Below, piece after piece: positions 40,981-49,992 of a DNA stretch of 64,000 nucleotides. Both the position numbers and the translations under genes were made by a program. The stretch covers positions 201,668-265,667 of the forward strand of contig NZ_JACAPG010000003.1 of NCBI RefSeq assembly GCF_013385825.1, in the 5' to 3' direction. The DNA is from Pseudomonas reactans. Its GTDB lineage: Bacteria > Pseudomonadota > Gammaproteobacteria > Pseudomonadales > Pseudomonadaceae. Every line of letters begins with the position of its first letter. Position 1 is the stretch's first letter. Under the pieces are notes generated by a model. The model searched no databases and had not been told where the DNA came from. It saw nothing but the letters and a program-made list of their open reading frames with translations.

Positions 40981-42399
40981 ATGACTGCCAGAACCCTCTA
41001 CGACAAACACATCGACTCCCACACGGTGTGCCCCCTGGATGACCAGGGCCATGTCCTGCTCTATATAGACCGCCAAGTGATCAACGAATACACCAGCCCC
41101 CAGGCCTTCAGCGGCTTGCGCGAGGCCGGGCGCACGGTGTGGCGTGCGGGCACGGCGTTGGCCGTGGTCGACCATGTGAACCCCACCGCGCCCCAGCGTA
41201 TCGCGGCGATGCCGGATGCAGGCGGCGCGCGCCAAGTGTCGTACCTGGCGGAGAATTGCCGGGACTTCGGTATCGAGCTGCTGGACATCCTCGACAAGCG
41301 CCAAGGCATCGAACACGTAATCGCTCCGGAACAGGGTTTTATCCTGCCCGGCATGGTGATTGCCGCCGGTGACAGCCACACCACCACCTACGGCGCCCTC
41401 GGGGCCTTTGGTTTTGGCATCGGCACCTCGGAAATCGAACACCTGCTGGCGTCCCAGACGTTGTTCTACAAACGTCTGAAAACTATGCGGGTGACCGTAG
41501 ACGGTGACCTGGCGCCGGGTTTGACCTCAAAAGACGTGATCATGGCGCTGATCGGCAAGATCGGCGCGTCCGGCGCAACGGGCTATGCCATCGAATTTCG
41601 CGGCTCCACCATCGACGCGCTGAGCGTCGAGGCGCGCATGACCATCTGCAACATGGCGGTGGAAGCGGGCGCTCGTGGCGCCTTCATGGCGCCGGACGAG
41701 AAAGTGTTCGCCTACCTCAAGGGCAAACCACGCGCACCGCAAGGCGAGCTGTGGGAAAAAGCACTGTTGGAGTGGCGAAAACTCCACACCGATGACGACG
41801 CGGTGTTCGACCGGGAGGTGCAACTCGACGCCACCACCCTGGAACCCATGGTCACCTGGGGCACCAGCCCCGACCAGGCCGCGCCCATCGGCGCCCGCGT
41901 GCCCGACCCGGAGGACGTCAGCGACCTGATCCTGCGCCAGGACATGCGCCGTGCCCTCAACTACATGGGCCTGGAAGCCGGCATGCCGCTGAGCGAAATT
42001 GTCATCAGCCACGCTTTCATCGGCTCTTGCACCAACGCCCGTATCGAAGACCTGCGCGACGCCGCCAGCGTGGTGCGCGGCAAACACGTGGCCGACCACG
42101 TCCGCGCGATGATTGTGCCCGGCTCCACCGAAGTCCGTGACCAGGCCGTGGCCGAAGGGCTGGCGGCGATTTTCATCGACGCTGGCTTTGAATGGCGCCA
42201 GTCGGGCTGCTCGATGTGCCTGGCCATGAACGACGACGTGCTGGCTCCTGGCGACCGCTGCGCCTCCAGCACCAACCGCAACTTCGAAGGCCGCCAGGGC
42301 GCGGGCGCCCGCACGCACCTGATGAGCCCGGCGATGGTCGCCGCCGCTGCCATAACCGGCCGCCTCACTGATATCCGCCACTTTGGAGCGCGCCCATGA
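40981..42399 (+). CDS. Isopropylmalate-dehydratase-family large subunit (LeuC paralogue)
   Basis: 472 aa of the aconitase superfamily. The [4Fe-4S] cysteines are present: C350 in IGSCTNARIEDL, C410 and C413 in GCSMCLAM. The substrate loop GTSEIEHLLASQ and NRNFEGRQGAG are LeuC-like, but no leuB or leuA is nearby and the sequence departs from housekeeping LeuC in places (DSHTTTYG, PTAPQRIAA). Paired with a small subunit overlapping by four bases. Related LeuCD enzymes hydrate maleate, citraconate or 2,3-dimethylmaleate; with the adjacent DmlR-like regulator and DctA, such a role is plausible. Confidence 0.85.
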   Translation: MTARTLYDKHIDSHTVCPLDDQGHVLLYIDRQVINEYTSPQAFSGLREAGRTVWRAGTALAVVDHVNPTAPQRIAAMPDAGGARQVSYLAENCRDFGIELLDILDKRQGIEHVIAPEQGFILPGMVIAAGDSHTTTYGALGAFGFGIGTSEIEHLLASQTLFYKRLKTMRVTVDGDLAPGLTSKDVIMALIGKIGASGATGYAIEFRGSTIDALSVEARMTICNMAVEAGARGAFMAPDEKVFAYLKGKPRAPQGELWEKALLEWRKLHTDDDAVFDREVQLDATTLEPMVTWGTSPDQAAPIGARVPDPEDVSDLILRQDMRRALNYMGLEAGMPLSEIVISHAFIGSCTNARIEDLRDAASVVRGKHVADHVRAMIVPGSTEVRDQAVAEGLAAIFIDAGFEWRQSGCSMCLAMNDDVLAPGDRCASSTNRNFEGRQGAGARTHLMSPAMVAAAAITGRLTDIRHFGARP

Positions 42400-43010
42400 G
42401 CCTGCAACCCTTCACCCTGGTCACCGGCAAGGCCGCGCCGATGCTGGCGGCCAACATCGACACCGACGTGATCATGCCCAAGCAATTCCTCAAGGGCATC
42501 GACCGCAGCGGCCTGGACCGTGGGTTGTTCTTCGACCTGCGCTTCTTGCCGTCCGGCGAGCCCAACCCCGACTTCGTGCTGAACCAGCCGGCCTGGCAGG
42601 GCGCGAGCTTCATGGTGGTAGGGCCGAATTTCGGCTGTGGTTCCAGCCGTGAGCATGCAGTGTGGGGCTTGAAGCAAATGGGCATCCGCGCGTTGATCGG
42701 TAGCAGCTTTGCCGGGATTTTCTATGACAACTGCCAGCGCAACGGGGTGTTGTTGATCACCCTGGACGAGGCGGTGCTGCAGACGTTGGGCAAGACCGTC
42801 AGCCAGGCAGACCAGGCGCAGATCAGTGTCAACCTTGAAGCCCAGCAGATTCGCCTGGCGAACGGCGAGGTGATCGCGTTCCAGATTGATACGTTGCGCA
42901 AGACGGCGCTGCTGCTTGGCCTGGACGCCATCGGCAGTACCTTGCAGCGCAGTGACGAGATCAAGGCCTTCGAACGCCGCCACCTGCAAGCCAACCCCTG
43001 GCTCAACTGA
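42396..43010 (+). CDS. Isopropylmalate-dehydratase-family small subunit (LeuD paralogue)
   Basis: 204 aa swivelling domain. NIDTDVIMPKQFLKGIDRSG (about 20-39) and GPNFGCGSSREHAVWGL (about 75-91) are the family's substrate-binding motifs. It forms the heterodimer with the preceding gene (ATGA overlap). Followed by a REPIN. Confidence 0.88.
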   Translation: MSLQPFTLVTGKAAPMLAANIDTDVIMPKQFLKGIDRSGLDRGLFFDLRFLPSGEPNPDFVLNQPAWQGASFMVVGPNFGCGSSREHAVWGLKQMGIRALIGSSFAGIFYDNCQRNGVLLITLDEAVLQTLGKTVSQADQAQISVNLEAQQIRLANGEVIAFQIDTLRKTALLLGLDAIGSTLQRSDEIKAFERRHLQANPWLN

Positions 43011-43021
43011 CAGCATGCCCT

Positions 43022-43108
43022 GTAGGAGCCGGCTTGCCGGCGATAGCGGTGTATCAGTGAAGGATGAACAAGCTGACCCAACGCTATCGCCGGCAAGCCG
43101 GCTCCTAC
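43022..43108. repeat. REPIN
   Basis: GTAGGAGCCGGCTTGCCGGCGATAGCG and its inverted copy around a 35-base centre, between convergent leuD-like and LysR genes. Confidence 0.92.
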
Positions 43109-43139
43109 AGGGGATTCGGTTCCAGGTCTCGGGCGAGGC

Positions 43140-44054
43140 TTAAATCGACAACCCTTTGAAATGCTCCTGCAAAAACTCCACGCAGGCGCGCAGCTTGCCG
43201 GAATACGCCAACCGTGTCGGGTACACCGCCCACACGTTGGCGCTCTGGGTATACCCGTGCAGCACCTGCACCAGCTTGCCTTGTTCCAATAGCGGTTTCA
43301 CATCCCACATCGAGCGCAGCAGCACCCCGCGCCCATCCAACGCCCACTGCAACACAATCTCGCCATTATTTGACGACAACGGCCCGCGCACGCGCACGCT
43401 TTCCTGGGCGCCGTCGTGTTCCAGGTTCCAGATGCCAAACGCGTTATCGCGCTCCTTGAGCACCAGGCAGTCGTGCTGCTCCAGGTCGCTCAACTGTTGC
43501 GGTGTGCCGCGACGTTGCAGATAAGCCGGCGCTGCGCACAGTACGCGGCGGTTGCTCACCAGTCGGCGGCCGATGTGCTGGCCGGGGATATCGTCGCCCA
43601 CGCGGATCTCCAAATCGAAGCCTTCGCTGACGATATCCACCACGCGGTCGAACAGGTCCAGGCGGATTTCCAGGTCCGGGTACTGTTCCGCCAGCAGCGA
43701 CAGGGCAGGCGCCACATGGTTGCGGCCGAAGCCGAAGCTGCTGCACAAATGCAGGCGGCCACGCGGGCTGTCATGGGCGTCGGAGAGTTCATCGGAGAGT
43801 TGCTGGAAGTCTTCCAGGATACGCACGGCCCAGCGCTGCACCCGCTCGCCGTCTTCAGTCAGGGCGATGCGTCGGCTGGTGCGGTGCAGCAGGCGGGTGG
43901 CCAGGGTGGTTTCGAGGATCTGGATGCGCTTGCTGACATACGCCGGCGACAAGCCCAGCTCATCGGCGGCCGCTGCGAAGCCGGCCTTGCGGATCACGGT
44001 CAGGAACACCCGCAGGTCTTCGGGTAGGGGCACGGTATCTTTCTTATTTGTCAT
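43140..44054 (-). CDS. LysR-type regulator, DmlR-like
   Basis: 304 aa from MTNKKDTVPLPEDLRVFLTV. Helix-turn-helix at about 10-70 (AGFAAAADELGLSPAYVSKRIQILE), with YVSKRIQ typical of the DmlR/TtuA subgroup that control D-malate and tartrate genes. Effector domain about 95-295. An in-frame start 39 bases upstream is less likely. It lies between the LeuCD paralogues and dctA and may govern one or both. Confidence 0.9.
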   Translation of the reverse strand: MTNKKDTVPLPEDLRVFLTVIRKAGFAAAADELGLSPAYVSKRIQILETTLATRLLHRTSRRIALTEDGERVQRWAVRILEDFQQLSDELSDAHDSPRGRLHLCSSFGFGRNHVAPALSLLAEQYPDLEIRLDLFDRVVDIVSEGFDLEIRVGDDIPGQHIGRRLVSNRRVLCAAPAYLQRRGTPQQLSDLEQHDCLVLKERDNAFGIWNLEHDGAQESVRVRGPLSSNNGEIVLQWALDGRGVLLRSMWDVKPLLEQGKLVQVLHGYTQSANVWAVYPTRLAYSGKLRACVEFLQEHFKGLSI

Positions 44055-44065
44055 CAGAAACAGGG

Positions 44066-44119
44066 CTGGCGGCATGAGCCGCCAGAATAGCACCGGATCG
44101 GTGTGCCTTCCGGCACACC
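44066..44119 (-). repeat. Two adjacent perfect hairpins between dctA and the LysR gene
   Basis: CTGGCGGC-ATGA-GCCGCCAG (44066-44085) and GGTGTGCC-TTCC-GGCACACC (44100-44119), 8-bp stems with 4-base loops, 14 bp apart. Both lie in the 78-bp gap downstream of dctA and upstream of the LysR start. Neither has a U-run. Confidence 0.65.
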
Positions 44120-44132
44120 AGGCCCGCTTCGG

Positions 44133-45437
44133 TTACTCGGCAGCGATCTTCGCTTGAGCGGCTGCCCGCGCATGTCGGCCGTGCTTGAGCGCGATAGGCG
44201 CCATTTTTTCGCGGTCCAGTTCACCTTCCCAGGCTGCCACCACCAGCGCGGCCACCGCATTGCCGATGATGTTGGTCAGCGAGCGGCATTCAGCCATGAA
44301 GCGGTCAACGCCGAGGATCAACACCATCGCCGCCACCGGCACGGTCGGCACCACCGCCAAACTTGCCGCCAATGCGACAAACCCCGCGCCGACCACCGCC
44401 CCGGCGCCCTTGGACGTCAGCATGGCCACCGCCAGCAGCGTCAACTGCTGTTCCAGCGGCAAATGGATATTGGTGGCCTGGGCCAGGAACAACACCGCCA
44501 GGGTCATATAGATGTTGGTGCCGTCCAGGTTGAAGGTGTAGCCGGTCGGCACCACGATGCCCACCACGCCTTTGGAGGCGCCCAGGCTTTCAAGTTTCTG
44601 GATCAATTGCGGCAGCGCCGATTCCGACGAGCTGGTGCCCAGCACGATCAGCAGCTCCGACTTGATGTAACCCATCAACTTGAAAATGCTGAAGCCGGCG
44701 TAGCGGGCGATGCTGCCCAGCACCACGGCAATGAAGAAAAACGCGGTGATATAGAAGGTGCCCACCAGTTTCAACAGCGGCAGCAACGAACCCACGCCGT
44801 ATTTGCCGATGGTGAACGCAATCGCGCCAAACGCCCCGATCGGCGCGACCCGGCTGATAATGCCGACGATGCGGAAAAACACTTCGCTGGCCTGGTTGAT
44901 CACACCCACCAATGGCCGGCCTTTTTCACCGACCATCACCAGGCCGACGCCAAACAGCACGGAAACGAACAACACCGGCAGGATTTCACCTTTGGAGAAC
45001 GCGTCGAAAAACGTCGCGGGGATCACATGCAACAGGAACCCGACAATGCCTTCGCCGTGTTCGGCCTGGCCGACAAAACCGGCGATGGCCGAGCTGTCGA
45101 GGGTTTTCACGTCAATGTTGAAACCGACGCCTGGATGCAGCAGGTGCGCGGCGAGAATGCCGATCAACAGGGCAATGGTCGAGACGACTTCGAAGTACAG
45201 CAGCGCCTTGCCGCCAACGCGGCCCACCTGCTTTACGTCGTGCATGCTGGTGATGCCGGACACCACCGTGCAGAAGATGATCGGGCCGATGATCATCTTG
45301 ATCAACTTGATGAAACCGTCGCCCAAGGGCTTGAGATCGATGCCGATCTGCGGCCATTGATGGCCGATCAACACGCCTAGCGCGATCGCGATGAGCACCT
45401 GGATATACAGGGTTCCCAGCAGTTTTCTGATTGTCAT
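44133..45437 (-). CDS. dctA: C4-dicarboxylate:cation symporter DctA
   Basis: 434 aa from [20 protein letters not shown]. Family signatures: [20 protein letters not shown] (about 48), the serine-rich reentrant loop [18 protein letters not shown] (about 261) and [15 protein letters not shown] (about 289), which bind dicarboxylate and Na+/H+. About eight membrane helices plus two hairpins. It imports succinate, fumarate, malate and related acids. The longer frame to 45467 is not favoured. Confidence 0.94.
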   Translation of the reverse strand: MTIRKLLGTLYIQVLIAIALGVLIGHQWPQIGIDLKPLGDGFIKLIKMIIGPIIFCTVVSGITSMHDVKQVGRVGGKALLYFEVVSTIALLIGILAAHLLHPGVGFNIDVKTLDSSAIAGFVGQAEHGEGIVGFLLHVIPATFFDAFSKGEILPVLFVSVLFGVGLVMVGEKGRPLVGVINQASEVFFRIVGIISRVAPIGAFGAIAFTIGKYGVGSLLPLLKLVGTFYITAFFFIAVVLGSIARYAGFSIFKLMGYIKSELLIVLGTSSSESALPQLIQKLESLGASKGVVGIVVPTGYTFNLDGTNIYMTLAVLFLAQATNIHLPLEQQLTLLAVAMLTSKGAGAVVGAGFVALAASLAVVPTVPVAAMVLILGVDRFMAECRSLTNIIGNAVAALVVAAWEGELDREKMAPIALKHGRHARAAAQAKIAAE

Positions 45438-45520
45438 TGTTATTATCTCGCAGTCTTTTTTGGGCAAGCAGACCCCGTCGCAGGCGTTGGCGCGCCTGCG
45501 TGGGGGAGTGAATCAGGGGG

Positions 45521-46396
45521 TCAGCGAAGGAAGGTCAGGACTTCGCCCAGCAACAATTCGGGAGCCTCTTCGGCAATGTAATGGCCGGCCGGCAGGGCCT
45601 TGCCGCGCACGTCGGTGGCGACTTTCTGCCATTCCTTGAGCGGCTCGAAACAGCGGCCGACGGTGCCTTCGACGCCCCACATCACCAGTAACGGCAGGTT
45701 CAGGTGATGCCCGGCGTCGATATCCGCCTGGTCGTGCTCAAGGTCGATACCGGCGGCAGCCCGGTAGTCTTCGCAGATGCCGGTGGCGGCGCCCGGCAGT
45801 TTCAGGCAGCGCAGGTATTCGGCGAAGGCCTCATCGGTAAATGGCTTGAGCCCGGCGCTGCGGCTGCCCATCACGCTGCGCAGGTACAACTCCGGGTTGC
45901 TCTCGATCAAGGCTTCCGGCAACGGCGCCGGACGGATCAGGAAGAACCAGTGCCAGTAGGCGCGGGCGAAGGCTTCGTCGGTTTGCGCATACATTGACAG
46001 GGTGGGGGCGATGTCCAGCAGCACCATGCGTTGCACGGCGGTCGGGTGGTCCAGGGCCAGGCGATGGGCCACGCGGGCACCACGGTCATGGGCCAGCACC
46101 GAGAACTGCTCAAAGCCCAGGGCTTTCATGAGTTCAACGCCGTCCCGGGCCATTTCCCGTTTTGAATAATTCGTGTGGTGGTCATTGGCCGGCGGTTTGC
46201 TGCTGTCGCCATAACCGCGCAGGTCGGCCGCCACCACGGTGAAGTGCTCGGCCAATTGCTCGGCGATTTTGTGCCAGATGACGTGGGTTTGCGGGTGCCC
46301 GTGCAGCAGGAGCAGACCGGGACCTGTACCGCCTTTGCGGTAGCTGATGTCCACGCCGTTGACGTGGCAGCTGTCTTTTTGGAATCCGGCGAACAT
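45521..46396 (-). CDS. Haloacetate/fluoroacetate dehalogenase-like alpha/beta hydrolase
   Basis: 291 aa from MFAGFQKDSCHVNGVDISYR; AAGGAGT seven bases upstream fixes the start although the frame is open further. The nucleophile elbow has Asp, not Ser (LAHDRGARVAHRL: D104, R105, R108). Other positions match the published fluoroacetate dehalogenase set as I recall it: D128, H149 and W150 (AYWHW), Y211 and H272 (AGHYIAEE). The enzyme should displace halide from a 2-haloacid through an ester intermediate. Epoxide hydrolases also use Asp but lack the RxxR and HW pair. No companion genes for haloacid use are adjacent. Confidence 0.85.
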   Translation of the reverse strand: MFAGFQKDSCHVNGVDISYRKGGTGPGLLLLHGHPQTHVIWHKIAEQLAEHFTVVAADLRGYGDSSKPPANDHHTNYSKREMARDGVELMKALGFEQFSVLAHDRGARVAHRLALDHPTAVQRMVLLDIAPTLSMYAQTDEAFARAYWHWFFLIRPAPLPEALIESNPELYLRSVMGSRSAGLKPFTDEAFAEYLRCLKLPGAATGICEDYRAAAGIDLEHDQADIDAGHHLNLPLLVMWGVEGTVGRCFEPLKEWQKVATDVRGKALPAGHYIAEEAPELLLGEVLTFLR

Positions 46397-46490
46397 GGAA
46401 TGACTCCTTGTGATGATTGCCTGCATCCTGGAATCACGCGGCGTTCGGGGCAAGGGCGAAAACGTGGAGGGGTTGTTCATGAAGTGTGAT

Positions 46491-46588
46491 GTAGGAGCGA
46501 GCTTGCTCGCGAAGAAGGTCAACGATAACGCCAGCCTCCCGAATGCAGGCGTTGTCATGGCGTTTTTCGCGAGCAAGCTCGCTCCTAC
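46491..46588. repeat. REPIN of the GCGAGCTTGCTCGCG type
   Basis: GTAGGAGCGAGCTTGCTCGCG and its inverted copy around a centre with a further AACGCC/GGCGTT repeat. A REP subfamily distinct from the other copies in the window. Confidence 0.9.
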
Positions 46589-46594
46589 AAAAGC

Positions 46595-47056
46595 TCAGGC
46601 TTGCTTGAACATCTCCATTGCGCGCTGACGAATCTGCGCCTCGGTCAGGTCTTCCTTGTGAGTGGCCAGGAACCACACATGGCCGAATGGATCCTTCAGC
46701 GTGCCGGAGCGATCGCCGTAGAACTGGTCCTTGGGTTCGGAGATCGGTGTGCCACCGACTGCGATGGCTTGTTTGTATTGCGCGTCGACGTCGTTGACAT
46801 ACACATGCAAACCGACGCTGGTGTGGCCATCACGCGGGCTGCCAAACGCACTTTCATCGCAGGGTGAGCCCAGCATGATCGGCGAGTCACCGATACGCAG
46901 CTCGGCGTGGCCGACTCTGCCGTCGGGCATGTCCAGGCGCATGGCTTCGATGGCGCCAAAGGCTTTCTTGTAGAACTCGATGGCTTCGGCAGCTTTTTCG
47001 ACGCCCAAGTAGGGCGTGACACTGTGGAAGCCCTCGGGGATAGGTTTAACGCTCAT
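46595..47056 (-). CDS. VOC-family (PhnB/glyoxalase-like) protein
   Basis: 153 aa, two beta-alpha-beta-beta-beta modules: VTPYLGVEKAAEAIEFYKKAFGA (about 13-35) and HTSVGLHVYVNDVDAQYKQA (about 78-97), with YGDRSGTLKDPFGHVWFLATH near the end, as in PhnB-type proteins. It may bind a metal but the function is unknown. CAAGGAGAACGAA precedes the ATG; the longer frame is not supported. Confidence 0.85.
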   Translation of the reverse strand: MSVKPIPEGFHSVTPYLGVEKAAEAIEFYKKAFGAIEAMRLDMPDGRVGHAELRIGDSPIMLGSPCDESAFGSPRDGHTSVGLHVYVNDVDAQYKQAIAVGGTPISEPKDQFYGDRSGTLKDPFGHVWFLATHKEDLTEAQIRQRAMEMFKQA

Positions 47057-47141
47057 TTCGTTCTCCTTGAGTTGTGGTTGTGGAGGCACGGCCTTTTCAC
47101 TATAGGCCACGTATGGCGGGGCCTGCGGGCAACCGACGAGG

Positions 47142-47157
47142 TGTCTGTCAGGCAACA
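47142..47157 (+). promoter_or_regulatory. Candidate SfnR enhancer site upstream of sfnB
   Basis: TGTCTGTCAGGCAACA matches the TGTTGC-N4-GCAACA palindrome found upstream of msuE, with a degraded left half. It lies about 75 bp before the -24 element, a usual position for a sigma-54 activator. Confidence 0.4.
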
Positions 47158-47229
47158 GTGAACAGGCAGTTTGCTGCGCCATAAGCGGACCTGGGCGGGT
47201 TTTTATGGCCAAACCAGCGGTTTCGGCCC

Positions 47230-47245
47230 CGGCACAGAAGCTGCA
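47230..47245 (+). promoter_or_regulatory. Sigma-54 promoter (-24/-12) of sfnB
   Basis: CGGCACAGAAGCTGCA has GG and GC exactly 12 bp apart, close to the TGGCAC-N5-TTGCA consensus, 35 bp upstream of the sfnB start. Confidence 0.7.
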
Positions 47246-47280
47246 ATACCTCTGGCAAACCATTCGCCCGAGAGCGTTGT

Positions 47281-48504
47281 ATGTCTGTACTGCCTGTATC
47301 TGCCGATTACCCGATCCACACGCCCCATGCCGCATTGATCCGCGATGCCGCCGAGGCGATTGCCGTCGCTCACCGCGTCGCCACCGTCCTCCTGGAGCAG
47401 GACGCCGAGCGCGACCGCACTCGCCAGGTGCCCGCCGAGGTGGTGGACCTGTATTCCAACAGCGGCCTGTGGGGCATCAGCGTGCCGCGCGCGTTTGGTG
47501 GGGCGCAGGTGTCTTACGCGGTGCTGGCCCAGGTAATCGCGATTATTTCGGCGGCCGACCCGTCATTGGGGCAGATCCCGCAGAACCACTACTGCCTGCT
47601 GGAAGATATCCGCCTGCAAGGTACGCCCGAGCAACAGGCACACTTCTTTGGCCTGGCGTTGCAAGGTCACCGGTTTGCGAATGCGCTGTCGGAAACCGGC
47701 GGCAAGCACGTGCAGGACATCCAGGCCACTATTCGCCGCGAAGGCGACGGCTACGTGATCAACGGGCGCAAGGGCTATTGCACCGGTTCGCTCTACGCCC
47801 ATTGGCTGGCGGTGCTGGCACTGGATGAACAGCAAAACGCCCAGTTGGCCTTTGTGCCGCGTGGCACCGAAGGGCTGGTGGTGGTTGACGATTGGGACAG
47901 CATGGGCCAACGCACCACTTCCAGCGGGACGGTACTCGCGCAGGATTTGCGGGTGCCGGCGTTCAATCTGTTTCCCACGCATAAATCCTACGATTCTCCA
48001 ACGTTGGCCGGACCTTTCGCACAATTGACCACTGCCGCCATCGACGCGGGTATTGCCCGTGCGGCGCTGCGCGACACCGTGCAGTTCGTGCAGCAATTCG
48101 CCCGGCCATGGATCGACGCCGGGGTGGAGAAAGCCAGCGAGGATCCACTGACCATCATTCAGGTCGGTGCCCTGGATATTCGCCTGGAAGCCGCCGAAGC
48201 CTTGCTCGACCGCGCCGGCTTTGCCCTGGATGCCGCGCGCCCGGCCCCAGATGAAGACAACGTCGCCCACGCGTCTCTGGCCGTCGCGCGAGCAAAAGTG
48301 CTGACCACTGAAATCGCCATCGACGCCAGCAACAAACTGTTCGAACTGGGGGGCACCCGTTCCACCTTGAAGAAGCACAACTTCGACCGCCACTGGCGCA
48401 ACGCGCGGGTCCACACCTTGCACGACCCGGTGCGCTGGAAGTACCACGTGGTGGGCAATTGGTTGCTCAACGGTGCCAAGCCTCCGCGCCATGACTGGTC
48501 GTGA
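47281..48504 (+). CDS. sfnB: SfnB-family flavin monooxygenase-like (acyl-CoA dehydrogenase fold)
   Basis: 407 aa. An acyl-CoA-dehydrogenase-type fold: N-terminal helical domain (RTRQVPAEVVDLYSNSGLWGISVPRAFGG), beta domain (about 140-240, FANALSETGGKHV) and C-terminal helical domain ending LFELGGTRSTLKKHNFDRHWRNARVHTLHDP, which is typical of DszC/SfnB reduced-flavin monooxygenases. SfnB proteins are needed for growth on sulfones such as dimethyl sulfone; exact chemistry is unsettled. A sigma-54 promoter precedes it and metI starts three bases after its stop. Confidence 0.88.
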   Translation: MSVLPVSADYPIHTPHAALIRDAAEAIAVAHRVATVLLEQDAERDRTRQVPAEVVDLYSNSGLWGISVPRAFGGAQVSYAVLAQVIAIISAADPSLGQIPQNHYCLLEDIRLQGTPEQQAHFFGLALQGHRFANALSETGGKHVQDIQATIRREGDGYVINGRKGYCTGSLYAHWLAVLALDEQQNAQLAFVPRGTEGLVVVDDWDSMGQRTTSSGTVLAQDLRVPAFNLFPTHKSYDSPTLAGPFAQLTTAAIDAGIARAALRDTVQFVQQFARPWIDAGVEKASEDPLTIIQVGALDIRLEAAEALLDRAGFALDAARPAPDEDNVAHASLAVARAKVLTTEIAIDASNKLFELGGTRSTLKKHNFDRHWRNARVHTLHDPVRWKYHVVGNWLLNGAKPPRHDWS

Positions 48505-48507
48505 TCC

Positions 48508-49173
48508 ATGGCCGAACTGTTCAAGAACATCTATTGGGCCGATATCGGCCAGGCCTGCCTGGAAACCCTGAGCATGCTCGCCGCTGCGCTGGGTTTTACC
48601 GTGCTGCTGGGGCTGCCCCTGGGCGTGCTGCTGTTTCTCACCGGCAAGCGCCAGTTGCACGAGGCGCTGGTGGTGTATCGGTTGCTTTCGGTGGTGGTCA
48701 ATGTGCTGCGTTCGCTGCCGTTCATCATCCTGCTGATCGTGTTGATCCCGCTGACTACCTTACTGGTGGGCACCTCCCTCGGCGTGCCGGGCACCATCCC
48801 GCCGCTGGTGGTGGGCTGTACGCCGTTCTTTGCGCGGCTGGTGGAAACCGCGCTGCGTGAAGTGGATCGCGGCGTGGTCGAGGCCACCCAATCCATGGGC
48901 GCCAGCACCTGGCAGGTCATCCGCCACACCCTGTTGCCGGAGGCCCGGGGCGGGCTGCTGGCGGCAGTGACCGTGACCGCGATTGTGCTGGTGGACTACA
49001 CCGCCATGGCCGGCGTGATCGGTGGCGGCGGCCTGGGTGACCTGGCGATTCGCTACGGCTACCAGCGTTTTCAGACCGACGTAATGGTGGTCACCGTGGT
49101 GTTGCTGTTGGTGCTGGTGCAGGCCCTGCAGATGACCGGTGACCGTTTGGTGGCGCGTTACAGCCGCCGTTGA
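48508..49173 (+). CDS. metI: Methionine-type ABC transporter permease MetI
   Basis: 221 aa, five transmembrane segments, with the coupling loop VVEATQSMGASTWQVIRHTLLPEARGG at about 123-149 and the D-methionine permease signature DYTAMAGVIGGGGLGDLAIRYGYQ (about 163). It imports methionine or a sulfur compound together with MetQ. No MetN ATPase gene is adjacent. Starts three bases after sfnB. Confidence 0.92.
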   Translation: MAELFKNIYWADIGQACLETLSMLAAALGFTVLLGLPLGVLLFLTGKRQLHEALVVYRLLSVVVNVLRSLPFIILLIVLIPLTTLLVGTSLGVPGTIPPLVVGCTPFFARLVETALREVDRGVVEATQSMGASTWQVIRHTLLPEARGGLLAAVTVTAIVLVDYTAMAGVIGGGGLGDLAIRYGYQRFQTDVMVVTVVLLLVLVQALQMTGDRLVARYSRR

Positions 49174-49202
49174 TTCCTATAAAAACTGCTTTCGGAGCCT
49201 GT

Positions 49203-49973
49203 ATGAAAAAGTCCCTGGCCATTTTGGCCGCTGTCCTGTCGTTGAATGCCGTTGCCAATGAAAAGCTGGTGGTCGGTGCGACCCCAGTGCCCCATGCGGA
49301 AATCCTCGAGTTCGTCAAACCGGTGCTGGCCAAGGAGGGCGTGGACTTGCAGATCAAAGTCTTCACCGACTTCATCCAGCCCAATCAACAACTGTCGCTG
49401 AAGAACATCGACGCCAACTATTACCAATACCGCCCGTTCCTCGATGATTACAACAAAACCCGTCACACCGACTTGGTGCCGGTGGTGGGCGTGCATATCG
49501 AACCCTTTGGTGCTTATTCGACCAAGATCAAAAACATCGCGGATCTGAAGGACGGCGCCACGGTGTCGATCCCCAACGACCCGGTCAACACGGGCCGCGC
49601 CCTGGTGCTGCTGGATGAGGCGGGCCTGATCAAGCTCAAAGACCCGAGCAACACCCTGAGCACGCCGCGCGATATCGCGGAAAACCCCAAGCACTTGAAG
49701 ATTCGCGAACTGGAAGGCGCCTTGCTGGCCCGTTCGGTGAGCCAGGTGGATTTGGCGTTTGTGTTTGCCAACTACGCCCTGGAAGCGGGGATCGATACCA
49801 ACAGCGCGTTGATCGTGGAGAAGGGCAAGTCGCTGTACGTCGAGTACCTGGTAGCGCGGCCGGATAACATCAACGACCCCCGTATCCAAAAACTGGCCAA
49901 GGCGTTGAATTCCGATGAAGTGCGCCAGTTCATCCTGACCCGTTACAAAGGCCAGATTGCCCCTGGGTTCTAA
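49203..49973 (+). CDS. metQ: Methionine-type ABC substrate-binding protein MetQ
   Basis: 256 aa (NlpA/MetQ family). A signal peptide (MKKSLAILAAVLSLNAVA) lacks a lipobox Cys, so it is a soluble periplasmic protein and not a lipoprotein as in E. coli. Family blocks: VGATPVPHAEILEFVKPVLAKEG, NYYQYRPFLDDYN and VSIPNDPVNTGRALVLLDEAGLIKL. CGGAG precedes the ATG. Ends the sfnB-metI-metQ unit, before a REPIN. Confidence 0.93.
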   Translation: MKKSLAILAAVLSLNAVANEKLVVGATPVPHAEILEFVKPVLAKEGVDLQIKVFTDFIQPNQQLSLKNIDANYYQYRPFLDDYNKTRHTDLVPVVGVHIEPFGAYSTKIKNIADLKDGATVSIPNDPVNTGRALVLLDEAGLIKLKDPSNTLSTPRDIAENPKHLKIRELEGALLARSVSQVDLAFVFANYALEAGIDTNSALIVEKGKSLYVEYLVARPDNINDPRIQKLAKALNSDEVRQFILTRYKGQIAPGF

Positions 49974-49992
49974 GAATTAAACACACATTCCT

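Noticed and set aside
46491..46588. Possible small RNA or CRISPR-like repeat
   Set aside because: It is a single inverted REPIN with no spaced direct repeats; no CRISPR array or cas gene occurs in the window.
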